A stretch of DNA of 64,000 bases, from contig CALIJI010000008.1 of the NCBI GenBank assembly GCA_938017895.1, forward strand, positions 1 to 64,000, in the 5' to 3' direction. Positions within the stretch are counted from its first letter, which is position 1; every line of letters starts with the position of its first letter. Both the position numbers and the translations under genes were made by a program. The notes below the pieces were generated by a model. It saw nothing but the letters and a program-made list of their open reading frames with translations. It had not been told where the DNA came from and ran no database searches. Source of the stretch: an uncultured bacterium. GTDB lineage: Bacteria > Patescibacteriota > Saccharimonadia > Saccharimonadales > Saccharimonadaceae. This document shows, in pieces, positions 18,194 to 26,491 of the stretch.

Positions 18194-18222
18194 TTGAAAT
18201 AGTGAATTAAATGTGATAAAAT
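18194..18222 (+). promoter_or_regulatory. Promoter of tRNA-Ser(TGA)
   Basis: TTGAAA at 18194-18199, 17-nt spacer, TAAAAT at 18217-18222, ending 10 nt before the tRNA. Confidence 0.7.
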
Positions 18223-18232
18223 AATTAAGTCT

Positions 18233-18322
18233 GGAGAGGTGGCCGAGTGGTTGAAGGCACCGGTCTTGAAAACCGGCATGCGGGAGACCGTATCGAGGGT
18301 TCGAATCCCTCCTTCTCCGCCA
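18233..18322 (+). tRNA. tRNA-Ser(TGA)
   Basis: A 90-nt class II tRNA with encoded CCA. The anticodon loop CTTGAAA gives TGA, reading UCN serine codons. Acceptor stem GGAGAGG pairs with the 3' CTTCTCC-type strand; the long variable arm (GCGGGAGACCGT region) and GTTCGAATC T loop fit tRNA-Ser. A terminator follows at 18346-18375. Confidence 0.95.
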
Positions 18323-18345
18323 GAAATTTGAAGTTCAATAAAATA

Positions 18346-18375
18346 AATAATCCTATTCTGCGAGGTAGGATTATT
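18346..18375 (+). terminator. Terminator after tRNA-Ser(TGA)
   Basis: A perfect 10-bp stem (18346-18355 with 18366-18375) followed by a T-rich stretch. Confidence 0.7.
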
Positions 18376-18398
18376 TTCATTTATAAATTTTTAAATTT

Positions 18399-18428
18399 AA
18401 AAACCTCATTATTTTAAATGAGGTTTTT
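18399..18428 (-). terminator. Terminator of the 89-residue orphan gene
   Basis: A 12-bp stem (18399-18410 with 18417-18428) flanked by A and T runs, so active in both directions. On the minus strand it overlaps the last codons of the orphan gene. Confidence 0.75.
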
Positions 18429-18678
18429 GTTTCACTATTAAGGGAAATGCTTTCCCTAGGTAAGTATGTATAACTACATCACTAACTACTTTAAGGTTAG
18501 GGATATCGTCTATTATTTTTATTGCGTCTTCCTTGTTGCAATTAAAAAGGTCAAATTCAACAATCTCATTCTTTGAGTTAGTTGAGATTAATAACACTGG
18601 ATTACCACCAATTTCTTTAATGAACTCTTGATATTTTTCTTGAGCCATTTGCTTTCGCGTTATCATTTTAATAGTCAT
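18409..18678 (-). CDS. Small orphan protein of unknown function
   Basis: An 89-residue soluble protein of no family I recognise, starting MTIKMITRKQMAQEKYQEF. It has no membrane segment or cysteine cluster apart from one Cys. It has a clean stand-alone unit: TTGACT-N17-TATATT promoter (18707-18735), AAGGGAG ribosome site and its own terminator. It resembles the other small orphan units here (21524, 32631, 37715, 48135, 48591) in organisation, not visibly in sequence. Confidence 0.65.
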   Translation of the reverse strand: MTIKMITRKQMAQEKYQEFIKEIGGNPVLLISTNSKNEIVEFDLFNCNKEDAIKIIDDIPNLKVVSDVVIHTYLGKAFPLIVKQKPHLK

Positions 18679-18706
18679 AATGTTCTCCCTTGTGTGTGAT
18701 TACTAA

Positions 18707-18735
18707 AATATACCATTTAGTTTTACGATAGTCAA
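18707..18735 (-). promoter_or_regulatory. Promoter of the 89-residue orphan gene
   Basis: TTGACT (18730-18735), 17-nt spacer, TATATT (18707-18712); the leader is about 30 nt and contains the ribosome site. Confidence 0.7.
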
Positions 18736-18780
18736 TATAAAAACCACCTATTATATATGATGTAGGTGGTTTTTATATTG
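18733..18780 (-). terminator. pnp terminator
   Basis: A perfect 18-bp inverted repeat (18733-18750 with 18763-18780) with a GC core and A/T outer arms, just past the pnp stop. Confidence 0.8.
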
Positions 18781-18797
18781 TAAAACGATAAGATGAT

Positions 18798-20924
18798 TTA
18801 TTGCTTAACACCTTTCATCGTAAGATTTAGGCGACCTTTTTCATCAATTTTATCTAATTTTACCCAAATTTCTTGATCTTGGCTCAAAACATCAGTTACT
18901 TTTTCAGTTCGCTTTTCAGATATTTGCGAAATATGAAGCATTCCGTCAATTCCAGGAAGAATATTTACAAAAGCGCCAAAATCCTTAATAGAAACCACTT
19001 TTCCGCGGTAGATTTTGCCGATTTCTGGCTCTTCAGTCAAAGATTTAATCCAGTTGAGGGCTTTTTCGATTTGCTCGGCATTTGGGCTGGCAATTGTAAT
19101 TAAACCATCTTCTTTGATGTCGACTTCAGCTCCAGTTTCAGAAGTGATCTTATTGATTGTTTCACCACCCTTACCAATAATCGCACCAATTTTATCGGGA
19201 TTGATTTTGATTTTTTCGATTCGTGGTGCATATGGTGAAATCTCAGCCTTTGGTTCAGAGATTACACTCAACATATGGCGTAGAATATGTTCGCGACCTT
19301 TTTTCGAAGTTAAAATTGCTTTTTCGAGAACCGAAACTGGCAAACCATGAACTTTCATATCCATTTGAAGCGCGGTAATTCCCTTTTTTGAGCCTGTACA
19401 TTTGAAGTCCATATCGCCCGCAAAATCTTCCGCATCGGCAATATCGCTCAAAATATAAGGTGTTTCGCCATCCATCATTAAGCCCATTGCAATTCCAGAA
19501 ACAGCATTTGTTAGTGGCACGCCAGCACTCATTAACGCCATGCAGCTTGAACAAGTTGCAGCCATTGATGTTGAACCATTCTGGCTCATAATTTCGGTTA
19601 CGCTACGAATAGCATAAGGGAAATCTTCTTCACTTGGCAAAACCGCTTCTAAAGCGCGCTGAGCTAAATATCCGTGGCCGATTTCGCGCCTACCAGGACT
19701 ACCCAATCGACGCGGTTCACCGACGGTATAACCAGGAGCGTTATAATGATGCATATAACGGCGTTCAATTTCGTTAAATTCCATTGTATCAACCAGTTGC
19801 GAATATGAAAGTGGTGCAAGCGTTACGATATTCATTGCTTGAGTTACGCCACGAGTAAATAAACTCGAACCATGCGCCCGTGGTAGAAAGTCGATTTCGC
19901 TTGAAAGCGGGCGGATTTCATCTAAAGCACGCCCATCTGGTCGCTCGCCATCTTCCACAATTCCCTTTCGAACGGCTTTATGGACTGCCAAAGTGAAAGC
20001 TTCGTCATAATCTTTTCGAAGTTCTTCGTATTCTTCTTCGCCGAATTTTTCAAGCATTTCTGAGTGGAAATTATCACGAATTTCGGCGATATTCTGGTTG
20101 TATTTTGGATAAGCTTCGCGAATTTCGGAGCCGAATTTTCCTTCTGTCCAAGCTTCGACTTCTTTCGAGATTTCCTCATCTGGCAAAATGAGCTCAAATT
20201 TTCGTTCTTCAAAATAGCCTGCTTCGATATATTTGGCGCGAAGTTCATTTTGTAGTTTAATTGCTGGTTGGAAGTTTTCGAAAGCCCAAGCAAGCCCTGC
20301 GATAATTTCTTCTTCAGGAACTTCATTCGCGCCCGCTTCCACCATCGTAATTCCGCTTTCAATTCCGGCTACAACCAAATCAAGCGAGGAATTTTCGCGC
20401 TCCTCAGGACTTAGAAAGGCTTTAAACTCGCCATTCACTTTACCAATTCGAAGCCCGGCGACTGGGCCATCAAATGGTACACCAGCTAGATGAAGTGCGC
20501 TTGAAGCTGCAACCATCGCAATCATATCTGGGCGAAATTCTGGATCGGCAGAAAGCACGGTTGCAACAACCTGCACTTCTTCGCGATAGCCTTTTGGAAA
20601 GAGTGGTCGAATTGGTCGGTCAATCAAACGTCCGATCAAAATTGCATCGTCTGAAGGTCGCCCTTCGCGCTTAATGAATCGTGAGCCAGAAATTCGCCCA
20701 CTGGCATACCATTTCTCTTCATAATCAATTGATAGTGGGAAATAATCTAGAGCCACCGGTTTCGAACCCAGCTGAACTGTTCCCAAAACCACAGTTTCGC
20801 CGTATTTCGCGATCACGCTTGCAGTTGAACGAAAGCCAACTTTACCAACTTCTAGCGTTAATTTTCGCCCCAAAAAATCAGTGCTAACCGAAATTACACT
20901 TTTCCCTGTTGGGTTTATAATCAT
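18798..20924 (-). CDS. pnp: Polyribonucleotide nucleotidyltransferase (PNPase)
   Basis: About 708 residues from the ATG at 20924, which follows a strong AGAAGGAG site; an in-frame ATG at 20993 has none and would add 23 residues. Two RNase PH folds, the linking helical domain, a KH domain (IGAIIGKGGETINKI) and an S1 domain (YRGKVVSIKDFGAFVNI) come in the normal order. It degrades RNA 3' to 5' using phosphate. All domains are present, so it is probably active. Confidence 0.95.
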   Translation of the reverse strand: MIINPTGKSVISVSTDFLGRKLTLEVGKVGFRSTASVIAKYGETVVLGTVQLGSKPVALDYFPLSIDYEEKWYASGRISGSRFIKREGRPSDDAILIGRLIDRPIRPLFPKGYREEVQVVATVLSADPEFRPDMIAMVAASSALHLAGVPFDGPVAGLRIGKVNGEFKAFLSPEERENSSLDLVVAGIESGITMVEAGANEVPEEEIIAGLAWAFENFQPAIKLQNELRAKYIEAGYFEERKFELILPDEEISKEVEAWTEGKFGSEIREAYPKYNQNIAEIRDNFHSEMLEKFGEEEYEELRKDYDEAFTLAVHKAVRKGIVEDGERPDGRALDEIRPLSSEIDFLPRAHGSSLFTRGVTQAMNIVTLAPLSYSQLVDTMEFNEIERRYMHHYNAPGYTVGEPRRLGSPGRREIGHGYLAQRALEAVLPSEEDFPYAIRSVTEIMSQNGSTSMAATCSSCMALMSAGVPLTNAVSGIAMGLMMDGETPYILSDIADAEDFAGDMDFKCTGSKKGITALQMDMKVHGLPVSVLEKAILTSKKGREHILRHMLSVISEPKAEISPYAPRIEKIKINPDKIGAIIGKGGETINKITSETGAEVDIKEDGLITIASPNAEQIEKALNWIKSLTEEPEIGKIYRGKVVSIKDFGAFVNILPGIDGMLHISQISEKRTEKVTDVLSQDQEIWVKLDKIDEKGRLNLTMKGVKQ

Positions 20925-21084
20925 ATTTTCTCCTTCTGCCAAATGAGTTGCAGGAATCTTCTTCGAAAATATTTCGAAAATAATTTCTACCACACATTCA
21001 GCGTTAATTTTACTATTTCATTATAACATTTTTAGCTTATTTTTAAAAGTTTGGCTGAAGGGTGAGACTTGTTCGAATTTATGC

Positions 21085-21090
21085 TAAAAT
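21085..21090 (+). promoter_or_regulatory. -10 box of the HIT gene
   Basis: TAAAAT at 21085-21090 with a TGC extension, 7 nt before the ATG. The mRNA should be leaderless. No clear -35 is seen. Confidence 0.6.
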
Positions 21091-21097
21091 AATTACT

Positions 21098-21496
21098 ATG
21101 GAAGATTCAATTTTTACGAAAATTATTAAAGGTGAAATCCCCTGCCACAAGGTTTATGAAGACGAAAAAGTTTTCGCAATGCTTGACATTGAGCCTCTTT
21201 CGAACGGTCATGTTTTGGTTATTCCAAAAAAACAAGTTGATTTGCTGTGGGATTTAGAACAAAGTGATTATGATTATTTGTGGAAAATTGCTAAAAAAAT
21301 TGCCCAGAAAATTCAAGCTGAAATGAAACCAATTCGCGTGGGCGTTGTGGTTGAAGGTTTTGGCGTGCCGCACGCGCATATTCACCTTGTGCCACTTTAT
21401 GATAAAAACGTTTTGCAGCTTCATCACGGCTACCCTGCTAAAACATCGCCCGAAGAACTTGCTAAAATTGCTAAGAAAATTGCTTTCGAAAAATAA
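21098..21496 (+). CDS. HIT-family nucleotide hydrolase
   Basis: 133 residues from the ATG at 21098. The histidine triad is HAHIH in the segment GVPHAHIHLVPLY. HIT proteins hydrolyse nucleoside phosphoramidates or related nucleotides. An upstream in-frame ATG at 21062 lies before the -10 box and is rejected. It is a single-gene unit between pnp and a small orphan gene. Confidence 0.9.
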   Translation: MEDSIFTKIIKGEIPCHKVYEDEKVFAMLDIEPLSNGHVLVIPKKQVDLLWDLEQSDYDYLWKIAKKIAQKIQAEMKPIRVGVVVEGFGVPHAHIHLVPLYDKNVLQLHHGYPAKTSPEELAKIAKKIAFEK

Positions 21497-21499
21497 AAA

Positions 21500-21518
21500 A
21501 GCCCCACTTTGTGAGGCT
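21500..21518 (-). terminator. Terminator of the 87-residue gene
   Basis: A 7-bp stem with one mismatch (21500-21506 with 21512-21518), followed on the minus strand by six T residues and more T-rich sequence. Confidence 0.65.
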
Positions 21519-21523
21519 AAAGA

Positions 21524-21787
21524 TTAAAAGATAAATACTCCCTTTTTTCTTAATCTTTCAATTTCTTGACGGGTTAGATTTTCATAATCCCTATCATTTT
21601 TGTCTATTAAATAGGTTGAAATACTACTACTGCTGCCTGTTTCTTCCCACTGTTTAATTTCTTCTCTATATTCTTTTTTAAATTCAGCGAGTGCCTCTAT
21701 TGAAGGAGAAATTGCGCCTGCATATTGATGCCAGCCCGCTTCATAGACAAGAAATCTTTTACATTCAGCACAAGGTGTAACCGCCAT
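21524..21787 (-). CDS. Small CxxC protein of unknown function
   Basis: 87 residues with an N-terminal CAEC pair (Cys6, Cys9) that might bind metal, then a helical charged segment. I do not recognise the family. A GGAGAG site precedes the ATG. The probable promoter (21954-21982) gives it a leader of about 160 nt with several hairpins, unusual in this window. Confidence 0.6.
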   Translation of the reverse strand: MAVTPCAECKRFLVYEAGWHQYAGAISPSIEALAEFKKEYREEIKQWEETGSSSSISTYLIDKNDRDYENLTRQEIERLRKKGVFIF

Positions 21788-21953
21788 ATTATTCTCTCCG
21801 CGTTTAAAGCCCGCTCGGCTATTAATTTTCTCGAAGTTTTCAGCTTCGAAAGCTAAGTTTAATTTTTAAACTCAATTTTCGAAACTGAAAATTCGGCAAA
21901 ACTAGCCAGATTCCTACTTTTGAAATGTCCTCTCGCTCCACGCAAGTTTCATA
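21788..21953 (-). promoter_or_regulatory. Long structured leader of the CxxC gene
   Basis: The transcript between the promoter and the gene can form several hairpins, among them AATTTTC/GAAAATT (loop 6 nt) and TCGAAG/CTTCGA, plus an AGTTT/AAACT stem. No ORF longer than about 12 codons was seen. It may be a regulatory leader, but no known riboswitch was recognised. Confidence 0.4.
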
Positions 21954-21982
21954 ACTATATCACTAAAATTGAAAAAAGTCAA
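21954..21982 (-). promoter_or_regulatory. Promoter of the CxxC gene
   Basis: TTGACT (21977-21982), 17-nt spacer, TATAGT (21954-21959). It overlaps the divergent rlmH promoter (21969-21997). Confidence 0.6.
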
Positions 21983-21997
21983 CAGTTATGCTAGAAT
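21969..21997 (+). promoter_or_regulatory. rlmH promoter
   Basis: TTGAAA (21969-21974), 17-nt spacer, TAGAAT (21992-21997) with a TGC extension. The -10 ends 6 nt before the ATG, implying a leaderless mRNA. Confidence 0.75.
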
Positions 21998-22003
21998 CCA
22001 AGT

Positions 22004-22456
22004 ATGAATATTATCGCAATTGGCAAAAAGCATGAAAAGTGGGTTTTGAATGGAATCGAACTTTTCGAAAAACGGCTCAAAAAACCGTTTAATTTAAACT
22101 GGGATATTTTGCCGCATTCGAATTTTGCTGAAGAAAAAGCGCGCGAAGAAGAAACGCAGCGGATTTTAGCAAAAATTAAACCGAGCGATTTTGTGATTCT
22201 GCTTGATGAGCGTGGCAAAAATATTTCTAGCCCAGAACTCGCTAAAATATTTTCGAATGGATTTGTGAATTCGCAGAATTTTGTGATTGTGATTGGCGGA
22301 GCTTTCGGGGTTACGGAAGAGCTTAGAAAGCGTGCGAATTTTGTTTGGAGCCTTTCGAAATTAGTTTTTCCGCATCAAATTGTGCGATTGATTTTGGTTG
22401 AACAAATTTATCGGGCACAAGAAATTTCTTCTGGCGGAAAATATCACCATGAATAA
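22004..22456 (+). CDS. rlmH: 23S rRNA (pseudouridine-1915 N3) methyltransferase RlmH
   Basis: 150 residues, close to the family's usual 155. The SPOUT fold signature is clear: FVILLDERGK, the GGAFG loop and the C-terminal HQIVRLILVEQIYRA ending in YHHE, which forms the SAM-binding knot. It methylates pseudouridine 1915 in helix 69 of 23S rRNA. Confidence 0.93.
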   Translation: MNIIAIGKKHEKWVLNGIELFEKRLKKPFNLNWDILPHSNFAEEKAREEETQRILAKIKPSDFVILLDERGKNISSPELAKIFSNGFVNSQNFVIVIGGAFGVTEELRKRANFVWSLSKLVFPHQIVRLILVEQIYRAQEISSGGKYHHE

Positions 22457-22476
22457 AATAAATTAAACATTAGCAA

Positions 22477-22505
22477 TTGCTAAAAACTAACTTAAAATAT
22501 ATAAT
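22477..22505 (+). promoter_or_regulatory. Promoter of the ABC exporter genes
   Basis: TTGCTA (22477-22482), 17-nt spacer, TATAAT (22500-22505). The -10 ends 6 nt before the ATG. Confidence 0.75.
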
Positions 22506-22511
22506 ATAATT

Positions 22512-23312
22512 ATGGCGAAAAATGAAAAAGAAATATTGAAACTGCGAAATTTAAAAAAGCGTTTTGGCGTTGGTGACGCTGAAAATTATGCCCTAGACGG
22601 TGTTGATCTGAGCATTAAAAAAGGTGAATTTATTATAATTATGGGTCCAAGTGGATGTGGTAAAACAACACTGCTAAATATTATTGGATTATTAGATCGA
22701 GCAACTCATGGTGATTATATTTTGAATGGACGTAATGTTGCTAAATTATCACGTCGTAATCATGCTAAGATTCGCAGTGAAAAGATTGGTTTTATTTTTC
22801 AGAATTTTAATTTAATTCCTCGTTTGACAGTTATTGAGAACGTTGCGCTTCCACTAGTTTATAAAGGTATCGGCAAAACTAAGCGTCTTGAAAAAGCTTC
22901 ATCAATTCTTCATCAATTCCATTTAGGCGAGCGTGAATATTATATGCCGTGGCAACTTTCTGGCGGTCAGACTCAGCGCGTGGCAATTGCTCGAGCGCTA
23001 GTTAATGAACCATCTATTATTCTGGCGGATGAGCCGACTGGTAATCTTGATTCCAAGTCTTCTCATATTATTATGGAGGAATTAGCTGAAGTTCATAAAA
23101 AAGGTAATACAATAATTATGGTAACTCATAATCCAGAACTTATGGCGTATGCAACTCGAATTATTACGATGTTTGATGGTAAAATCGATACCGATACAAA
23201 AAATAAAAAGAACAAACGGCAATCTAATCCAGATAGCGAACAGAATACACTAGATAAAATTGAAGCTGTAGCTGAAAAATTAGATGAAATTAAAGAGGAA
23301 TTAGGGGTTTAA
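22512..23312 (+). CDS. ABC transporter ATPase, MacB/LolD type
   Basis: 266 residues. Walker A is GPSGCGKT (45-52), the Q-loop FQNFNL, the signature LSGGQ near 149 and Walker B IILADEPTGNLD near 168. The lysine-rich tail (about 222-266) is extra. It pairs with the following permease, whose ATG lies 1 nt after this stop. MacB-type systems are mechanotransmission pumps that export peptides, toxins or lipoproteins; the substrate here is unknown. Confidence 0.92.
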   Translation: MAKNEKEILKLRNLKKRFGVGDAENYALDGVDLSIKKGEFIIIMGPSGCGKTTLLNIIGLLDRATHGDYILNGRNVAKLSRRNHAKIRSEKIGFIFQNFNLIPRLTVIENVALPLVYKGIGKTKRLEKASSILHQFHLGEREYYMPWQLSGGQTQRVAIARALVNEPSIILADEPTGNLDSKSSHIIMEELAEVHKKGNTIIMVTHNPELMAYATRIITMFDGKIDTDTKNKKNKRQSNPDSEQNTLDKIEAVAEKLDEIKEELGV

Positions 23313-23313
23313 T

Positions 23314-24546
23314 ATGTTTAGAATTTTTAAAACGAACATCGAAAACGCGATTGAATCACTTCATGCTAACCGAATGCGAACTTTCCTTACAATGCTTGGT
23401 GTGATGATTGGTATTGCTAGTATTACGATAATTTTTGCTCTTTCTGGAGGAATTGGATCATTGATAGCTAGCCAAGTAGAGAATGAAGGCGCGATGGTGA
23501 TTGTTCGACCCAAAGAAATATCTACTAGTAGTAATAATATAATTGCCGAATTAACTAAAACTGATAATTTTATAAAAAGTTCTCTAAGCGAAAAAGATCT
23601 TGAGGGTATTTCGAAGGTTAAAAACGTTTCAGCTGTAGCACCTTTAGCTAGCTTTACGTCAACTGTTACAGCGGAGGGGCGTACGCTAAATTCTAAAATT
23701 TTAGCAACAACGCCAAATCTTGAAAAGGTGATTAACTTAAAAATGCGCGGTGAAAATAGTGAATTTATCGCGGAAACACCAAATTCTAAACTTGCCGTTA
23801 TTGGATATCAGACTGCAGTGAATTTATTTGGCACTCCGGATGCAATAGGACGTAATTTTAAGATTAAAGATCAGCAGTTTTTGATTATTGGTGTTCTCGA
23901 TCGTAAGGAATCGTCTGTGAATTTTAATAATGTTGATTTTGATAATGTCGTGATTATTAATTATTCGATGGCTAAAAGTATTCTTGGCGATAGTCTTCAG
24001 ATTCAGCAAATCAATATCAAGGCTAATAGTATAAATAATCTTTCGCGAGTAGATTCAGAAATAACGGATTTGATTTCTAAAAACCATAAAGGCGAGCAAG
24101 ATTTTGAAGTACTCTCGGGTAAGGAAATTGCTAAAACGTCGAGTAATTTAATTCGTACTGCAAGCTGGATTCTAGCTTTAGTCGCAGGAATTTCTCTAGT
24201 TGTGGGTGGTATTGGTATTATGAATATTATGCTTGTAAATGTCAGTGAGCGGACTCGTGAAATTGGTATACGTAAAGCTTTAGGCGCTAATAATCGACAT
24301 ATTCTCTTTCAGTTCTTGACCGAATCAATTATTATTTCTATTGGTGGTGGTATATTTGGTTTTGCATTAGGTTTTTCATTTGCGTTTGGGATATCTGTAG
24401 TTTTACCGTTTAAACCATTTATATCATGGGAAATTGGACTGTTAATTGGTGCAATTTCAATCTTGGTTGGTATAGTTTTTGGAATTTACCCTGCTCTTCG
24501 TGCCGCGCGTAAAGATCCGATTGAAAGTTTGAGACAGTATAATTAA
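23314..24546 (+). CDS. ABC transporter permease, MacB/FtsX type
   Basis: 410 residues with the MacB layout: one helix (about 20-45), a large extracytoplasmic domain (46-270) and three C-terminal helices (about 283-310, 335-360, 375-398). The family segments RTFLTMLGVMIGIASI and ERTREIGIRKALGA are visible. The start follows AGGGG at the end of the ATPase gene. The two proteins form the exporter. Confidence 0.9.
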   Translation: MFRIFKTNIENAIESLHANRMRTFLTMLGVMIGIASITIIFALSGGIGSLIASQVENEGAMVIVRPKEISTSSNNIIAELTKTDNFIKSSLSEKDLEGISKVKNVSAVAPLASFTSTVTAEGRTLNSKILATTPNLEKVINLKMRGENSEFIAETPNSKLAVIGYQTAVNLFGTPDAIGRNFKIKDQQFLIIGVLDRKESSVNFNNVDFDNVVIINYSMAKSILGDSLQIQQINIKANSINNLSRVDSEITDLISKNHKGEQDFEVLSGKEIAKTSSNLIRTASWILALVAGISLVVGGIGIMNIMLVNVSERTREIGIRKALGANNRHILFQFLTESIIISIGGGIFGFALGFSFAFGISVVLPFKPFISWEIGLLIGAISILVGIVFGIYPALRAARKDPIESLRQYN

Positions 24547-24580
24547 AATTAAAAGTCCGCAACAGGTGCGGATTTTAATT
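24547..24580 (+). terminator. Terminator after the ABC exporter
   Basis: A 14-bp stem with one bulged G (24547-24561 with 24567-24580), with A/T-rich outer arms that could also stop the convergent isomerase gene. Confidence 0.7.
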
Positions 24581-24603
24581 ATAACTGAATGTAACACTTT
24601 AGA

Positions 24604-25653
24604 TTATTTAACTAGTTCGACCTTTAATTTTTCGATTAAATCAACTGGTGTTGGATCAACGCCATTTAATATAGCGAGGTAGATACTAACAAAATCTGCA
24701 AGAACTGAGCCCCAAAGTATTTGTTCGAGCGGAGTGGCGCCGCGTAATTCAATATTTCGGGCGGCCGGCCTTTTTCCGCTAAGTAAGTGGTCAGAAATAT
24801 CAAATCGTTTAATTATTCGCGGGTCGTCAAAAGAGCTGCGTATATTAAAGATAACAAACAATTTCTCGATAGGATGTGAACTCCAGCCAATAAATTCATT
24901 ATGATTAAATTCTGGGTATTCATTCCAGAAGCTAACATTTTTGGCATTTTCATTCCAGGAAATTTTCCATTTGTAAGCTACTGGAGAAAAATCACTACTA
25001 CTCAAGAAAACTGCACTTCGGCCTGCCGAATATAAAGCGAGTTGTTTTGCGAGATTATTTTGACTGGGGCTGCTTGGTAGCCAGTGCTCAATTTCTTGAT
25101 GGAGGAAATTTGCCGAGCGGGCAATTTCTTGGTATTTATCTTCTGTAACAATCCCGAAATTGACTAATATTTTAACTAATGCCCGTAAATTATAAAACAC
25201 CGCCATGCGAGGTTGAAGGCCTTGGGGGAGTTTGATGTGCGCGATATCATGAGATTTAGCAATTTGTTCAAGTTTGCCATGAGCACTAATTGTGGCGAGT
25301 TGAGCACCGATTTGTTGAGCCTGATTAAGAGCCGCGATAGTCTCTTCGGTATTACCTGAATAAGAGTTTGCAATCACTAGAGTGTTGATAGTGGTACTTT
25401 TTGGTAGATTATAATCACGCACAATTTCAAGGGGCTGAGAAATATCTGCTGCTAACCATTTTTTGATAATTAGTGCTGCTAATGCTGAGCCACCCATTCC
25501 TATAATAATGATATTTTTAATTTCACGATTATCATGTTCTGGATTGATGATTTCTGCGTTGAATTTTGTCTGTTTCCATTGTTCGCTCGCTACCAAAAGT
25601 GCGTTTTGCGGATCGTGCCGAACAATCATATTTAAGTCGTCTAACATTCCCAC
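24604..25653 (-). CDS. SIS-domain sugar-phosphate isomerase (PGI/PMI-like)
   Basis: 349 residues with SIS-fold signatures IIIIGMGGSALAAL and VIANSYSGNTEETI. Its C-terminal half (PRMAVFYNL, FNHNEFIGW, and the LAILNGVDPTPVDLI end) fits bifunctional phosphoglucose/phosphomannose isomerases. It would interconvert glucose-6- or mannose-6-phosphate with fructose-6-phosphate. A GAGGTGG site precedes the ATG. Dual specificity is from family knowledge only. Confidence 0.82.
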   Translation of the reverse strand: MGMLDDLNMIVRHDPQNALLVASEQWKQTKFNAEIINPEHDNREIKNIIIIGMGGSALAALIIKKWLAADISQPLEIVRDYNLPKSTTINTLVIANSYSGNTEETIAALNQAQQIGAQLATISAHGKLEQIAKSHDIAHIKLPQGLQPRMAVFYNLRALVKILVNFGIVTEDKYQEIARSANFLHQEIEHWLPSSPSQNNLAKQLALYSAGRSAVFLSSSDFSPVAYKWKISWNENAKNVSFWNEYPEFNHNEFIGWSSHPIEKLFVIFNIRSSFDDPRIIKRFDISDHLLSGKRPAARNIELRGATPLEQILWGSVLADFVSIYLAILNGVDPTPVDLIEKLKVELVK

Positions 25654-25748
25654 CTCTTTAAAAATAATCTTGATTATGCTTTATTTCTATGATACAATAG
25701 ACTCAACAAAAAGTAAAGTTAGATAATTAAAATAAGAATAGGTGGGCT

Positions 25749-26234
25749 ATGGATGATACTAATTTAGTGCAAAAACAGACTGTGAGTGACGATCCAGAAC
25801 TAGCAAAAGTTTTGGCGGGTGTTAATGCTGCAGCACAAACAAATAATGATGATGAAGACACGGAACTTCAATATGAAGGTCTAGAGCAAGAGGCCTCTGC
25901 TATGCCAGATAATAATATTAATGAAATTGAGGCAGAAGAAATTATAGCGCCTAATCCAGCTCAGTCAGTATCTAATTTCGGTGGATTAAATCTTGATAAT
26001 ATTAAAATTTCAGCACTTCAGGATTTGCGACCGCTGGTAGATAAATTAAATGTTTCAAATGAAGAAAAATTTGATATATATCTACTTCTTCTACGATCAA
26101 GCGATGATAATACGCTTATTCAGCCAGCGTATGAGGCTGCACGTAATATTGAAGATGAAACAAAGCGAGCTAATGCTTTGCTTGACGTGATTAAAGAAAT
26201 TGATTACTTTAACTCAAAAAATATAGCAGCTTAA
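25749..26234 (+). CDS. Acidic protein of unknown function
   Basis: 161 residues, strongly acidic and mostly polar in the first 95, then a helical segment with LDVIKEIDYFN near the end. No membrane helix and no recognised domain. AGGTGGG lies 5 nt before the ATG, and a terminator follows. It is a single-gene unit. Confidence 0.7.
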   Translation: MDDTNLVQKQTVSDDPELAKVLAGVNAAAQTNNDDEDTELQYEGLEQEASAMPDNNINEIEAEEIIAPNPAQSVSNFGGLNLDNIKISALQDLRPLVDKLNVSNEEKFDIYLLLLRSSDDNTLIQPAYEAARNIEDETKRANALLDVIKEIDYFNSKNIAA

Positions 26235-26240
26235 ATTTAT

Positions 26241-26273
26241 AAAAACCAGCTTTCTTGTTGCGAGCTGGTTTTT
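26241..26273 (+). terminator. Terminator of the acidic protein gene
   Basis: A perfect 11-bp stem (26241-26251 with 26263-26273) ending in a T run. Confidence 0.8.
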
Positions 26274-26295
26274 ATTTTATATCATAGTTCAAATA

Positions 26296-26324
26296 TTCAC
26301 TTTTTAAGTTATCTATGTTAAAAT
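26296..26324 (+). promoter_or_regulatory. Promoter of tRNA-Ser(CGA)
   Basis: TTCACT (26296-26301), 17-nt spacer, TAAAAT (26319-26324), 10 nt before the tRNA. Confidence 0.6.
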
Positions 26325-26334
26325 TATTGTAATT

Positions 26335-26424
26335 GGAGAAGTGGCCGAGTGGTTGAAGGCGCACGACTCGAAATCGTGTATGCGGGAAACCGTATCGAGG
26401 GTTCGAATCCCTCCTTCTCCGCCA
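26335..26424 (+). tRNA. tRNA-Ser(CGA)
   Basis: A 90-nt class II tRNA with encoded CCA, nearly identical to tRNA-Ser(TGA) outside the anticodon arm. The loop CTCGAAA gives anticodon CGA, reading UCG. The variable arm is GCGGGAAACCGT-like. A terminator follows at once. Confidence 0.95.
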
Positions 26425-26458
26425 AATTAAAAAATCCCTGAAGCGGATTTTTTAATTT
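26424..26458 (+). terminator. Terminator after tRNA-Ser(CGA)
   Basis: A 14-bp A/T-rich stem with GG/CC closing pairs (26424-26437 with 26445-26458). It may also stop the convergent MurE-like gene. Confidence 0.7.
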
Positions 26459-26491
26459 ATGTTAATTTTCTACTAGATAAATATATGGAAT

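Noticed and set aside
20925..20993. Longer PNPase N-terminus
   Set aside because: The ATG at 20924 has a strong AGAAGGAG site and gives the usual family start; the extension has neither.
22004..22218. Antisense frames inside rlmH and other core genes
   Set aside because: They lack ribosome sites and promoters, and the opposite strand has clear family matches, so they are frame shadows.
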